Below are positions 4,821 to 5,542 of a DNA stretch of 5,542 bases, piece after piece. The DNA comes from an uncultured Ruminococcus sp. (GTDB lineage Bacteria > Bacillota > Clostridia > Oscillospirales > Ruminococcaceae). Location: NCBI GenBank assembly GCA_945876155.1, contig CAMCMW010000133.1:1-5542 (forward strand). Direction: 5' to 3'. Made by a program: the position numbers and the translations under genes. The stretch's first letter is position 1, and every line of letters starts with the position of its first letter. The notes beneath the pieces are model-generated. The model saw only the letters and a program-made list of their open reading frames with translations. It was not told the DNA's origin and searched no databases.

Positions 4821-5542
4821 TCACGGACATTCATTGTGCATAACAGGCGTGGCAATCTTAAACTCACCATGTTCAAAGAGAATCTCAATGGTATCGCCTT
4901 TTTTAATGATTTTTTCAACAATCTGCTGTGCAATAATGTTTTCGATTTTCTGGACTATCTCTCTCTTGATATACCTTGCACCGTACTTGTTTATACTTTT
5001 CTCATTAATAAGTGCGTCAGCTATTGTGTGATCATACATCACGGTAATACCGATTTTTTCGGCTCTCTGTGCAAGCTCTCCCAGAAGTTTTTCAGCGATT
5101 TTTTTCAGGTCACCGCTTTTCAGCCTGTTGAAAATCACAATTTCGTCCACCCTGTTGATAAGCTCCGGTCTGAGAAACTTCTTCAGCTCCGACCTGCACT
5201 TCACGCTTACATCGTCACCCTCATCACTGCCGAATCCCAGTGACTGTTTTCCCTCAATAATATCAGAGGCAATATTTGACGTCATAATTATAAGAGTATT
5301 CTTAAAATTGATTTTTCTTCCTGTTGAATCGGTAAGATTGCCCTCGTCAAGTATTTGTAACAGCAGATTCAGTACATCAGGGTGCGCCTTTTCGATTTCG
5401 TCAAACAGAATAACGCTGTAGGGTTTGCGCCTTACAATGTCAGTCAGACAGCCTTTTTCGTCATATCCGGCGTACCCCGGAGGCGCACCGATGATTTTGG
5501 AAACGGTGTGCTTTTCCATGTATTCCGACATATCAATTTTTA
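4821..5542 (-). CDS. clpC: ClpC/ClpA-type AAA+ unfoldase, C-terminal part only
   Basis: The frame stays open to the right window edge, reading KID before MSEYMEKH, which is the invariant interior of Hsp100 D2 domains. The Met at 5531 is therefore internal and the true start lies outside. Counting from that Met, one sees pore loop GYAGY (19-23), Walker B ILFDE (41-45), sensor 1 TSN (N86), Arg finger INR (R127) and sensor 2 GAR (R186), then the C-terminal D2-small domain. The tripeptide LGF at 98-100, between TSN and RPELINR, matches the ClpP-docking loop of ClpA/ClpC (IGL/VGF). ClpB lacks this loop, so a ClpP-partner unfoldase is favoured over ClpB. Walker A lies outside the window. It ends in a short tail (HNECP) before TGA. 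It works in ATP-driven protein unfolding in the cytoplasm. The symbol is a family-level guess. Confidence 0.88.
   Translation of the reverse strand, partial: KIDMSEYMEKHTVSKIIGAPPGYAGYDEKGCLTDIVRRKPYSVILFDEIEKAHPDVLNLLLQILDEGNLTDSTGRKINFKNTLIIMTSNIASDIIEGKQSLGFGSDEGDDVSVKCRSELKKFLRPELINRVDEIVIFNRLKSGDLKKIAEKLLGELAQRAEKIGITVMYDHTIADALINEKSINKYGARYIKREIVQKIENIIAQQIVEKIIKKGDTIEILFEHGEFKIATPVMHNECP

Noticed and set aside
4652..4933. A 93-codon minus-strand frame across the REPIN-like element, with VGATIGRP and ASNARPY stretches
   Set aside because: It overlaps the end of the clp gene in another frame, and its recognisable stretches are just translations of the hairpin arms. Frames like this are a familiar false annotation over such repeats.
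5529..5531. ATG at 5531 as the start of the clp gene
   Set aside because: The frame is open to the window edge and the residues just before (K-I-D) continue the conserved D2 motif, so this Met is internal.

Overview
The window looks like a chromosomal segment of a low-to-moderate GC Gram-positive anaerobe of the Clostridia, most likely a gut or rumen Ruminococcus/Oscillospiraceae-like bacterium. This rests on the Shine-Dalgarno sites, the AT-rich intergenic DNA, the P-type signal peptidase subfamily, the Cna/SpaA-type surface protein and the ClpC-like chaperone. The species call is inference. All genes lie on the minus strand, so the reading order runs from high to low coordinates.

4821-5542: the C-terminal part of a ClpC/ClpA-type AAA+ unfoldase, cut by the right window edge. 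4451-4820: a 370-base gene-free stretch. It holds an inverted pair of GTAG-tagged hairpins (a REPIN/BIME-like element) just after the clp stop, one arm of which is also placed like an intrinsic terminator. Next comes AT-rich DNA with a short palindrome and duplicated motifs, then a good sigma-A-type promoter.

4088-4450, 3481-4065 and 3465-1 form a tight three-gene operon with gaps of 22 and 15 bases. The order is a 120-residue coiled-coil protein, an apparently active type I signal peptidase (Ser63/Lys99), and a very large surface adhesin or pilin-like protein. The adhesin frame is open for 1155 codons without a stop and leaves the window at position 1. Its order is: leader with a PA-S-M motif; five tandem Cys/His units of the form C-x(4-7)-H-x-H-x3-C-[YF]; an adhesin-like N-domain; about five Cna-like domains with candidate Lys/Asp/Asn isopeptide residues; and the beginning of a SpaA/Cna_B domain. 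A sortase signal and perhaps a sortase gene would be expected to the left of the window but are not seen.

Working model (inference): the promoter near 4500 drives co-production of the adhesin, the peptidase that frees it from the membrane, and a small cytoplasmic coiled-coil partner. The parts most worth following up are the five Cys/His units at the base of the surface protein, whose role I do not know, and the REPIN-like element with its internally compensated base-pair change. No tRNA, rRNA, CRISPR array or insertion sequence is visible.
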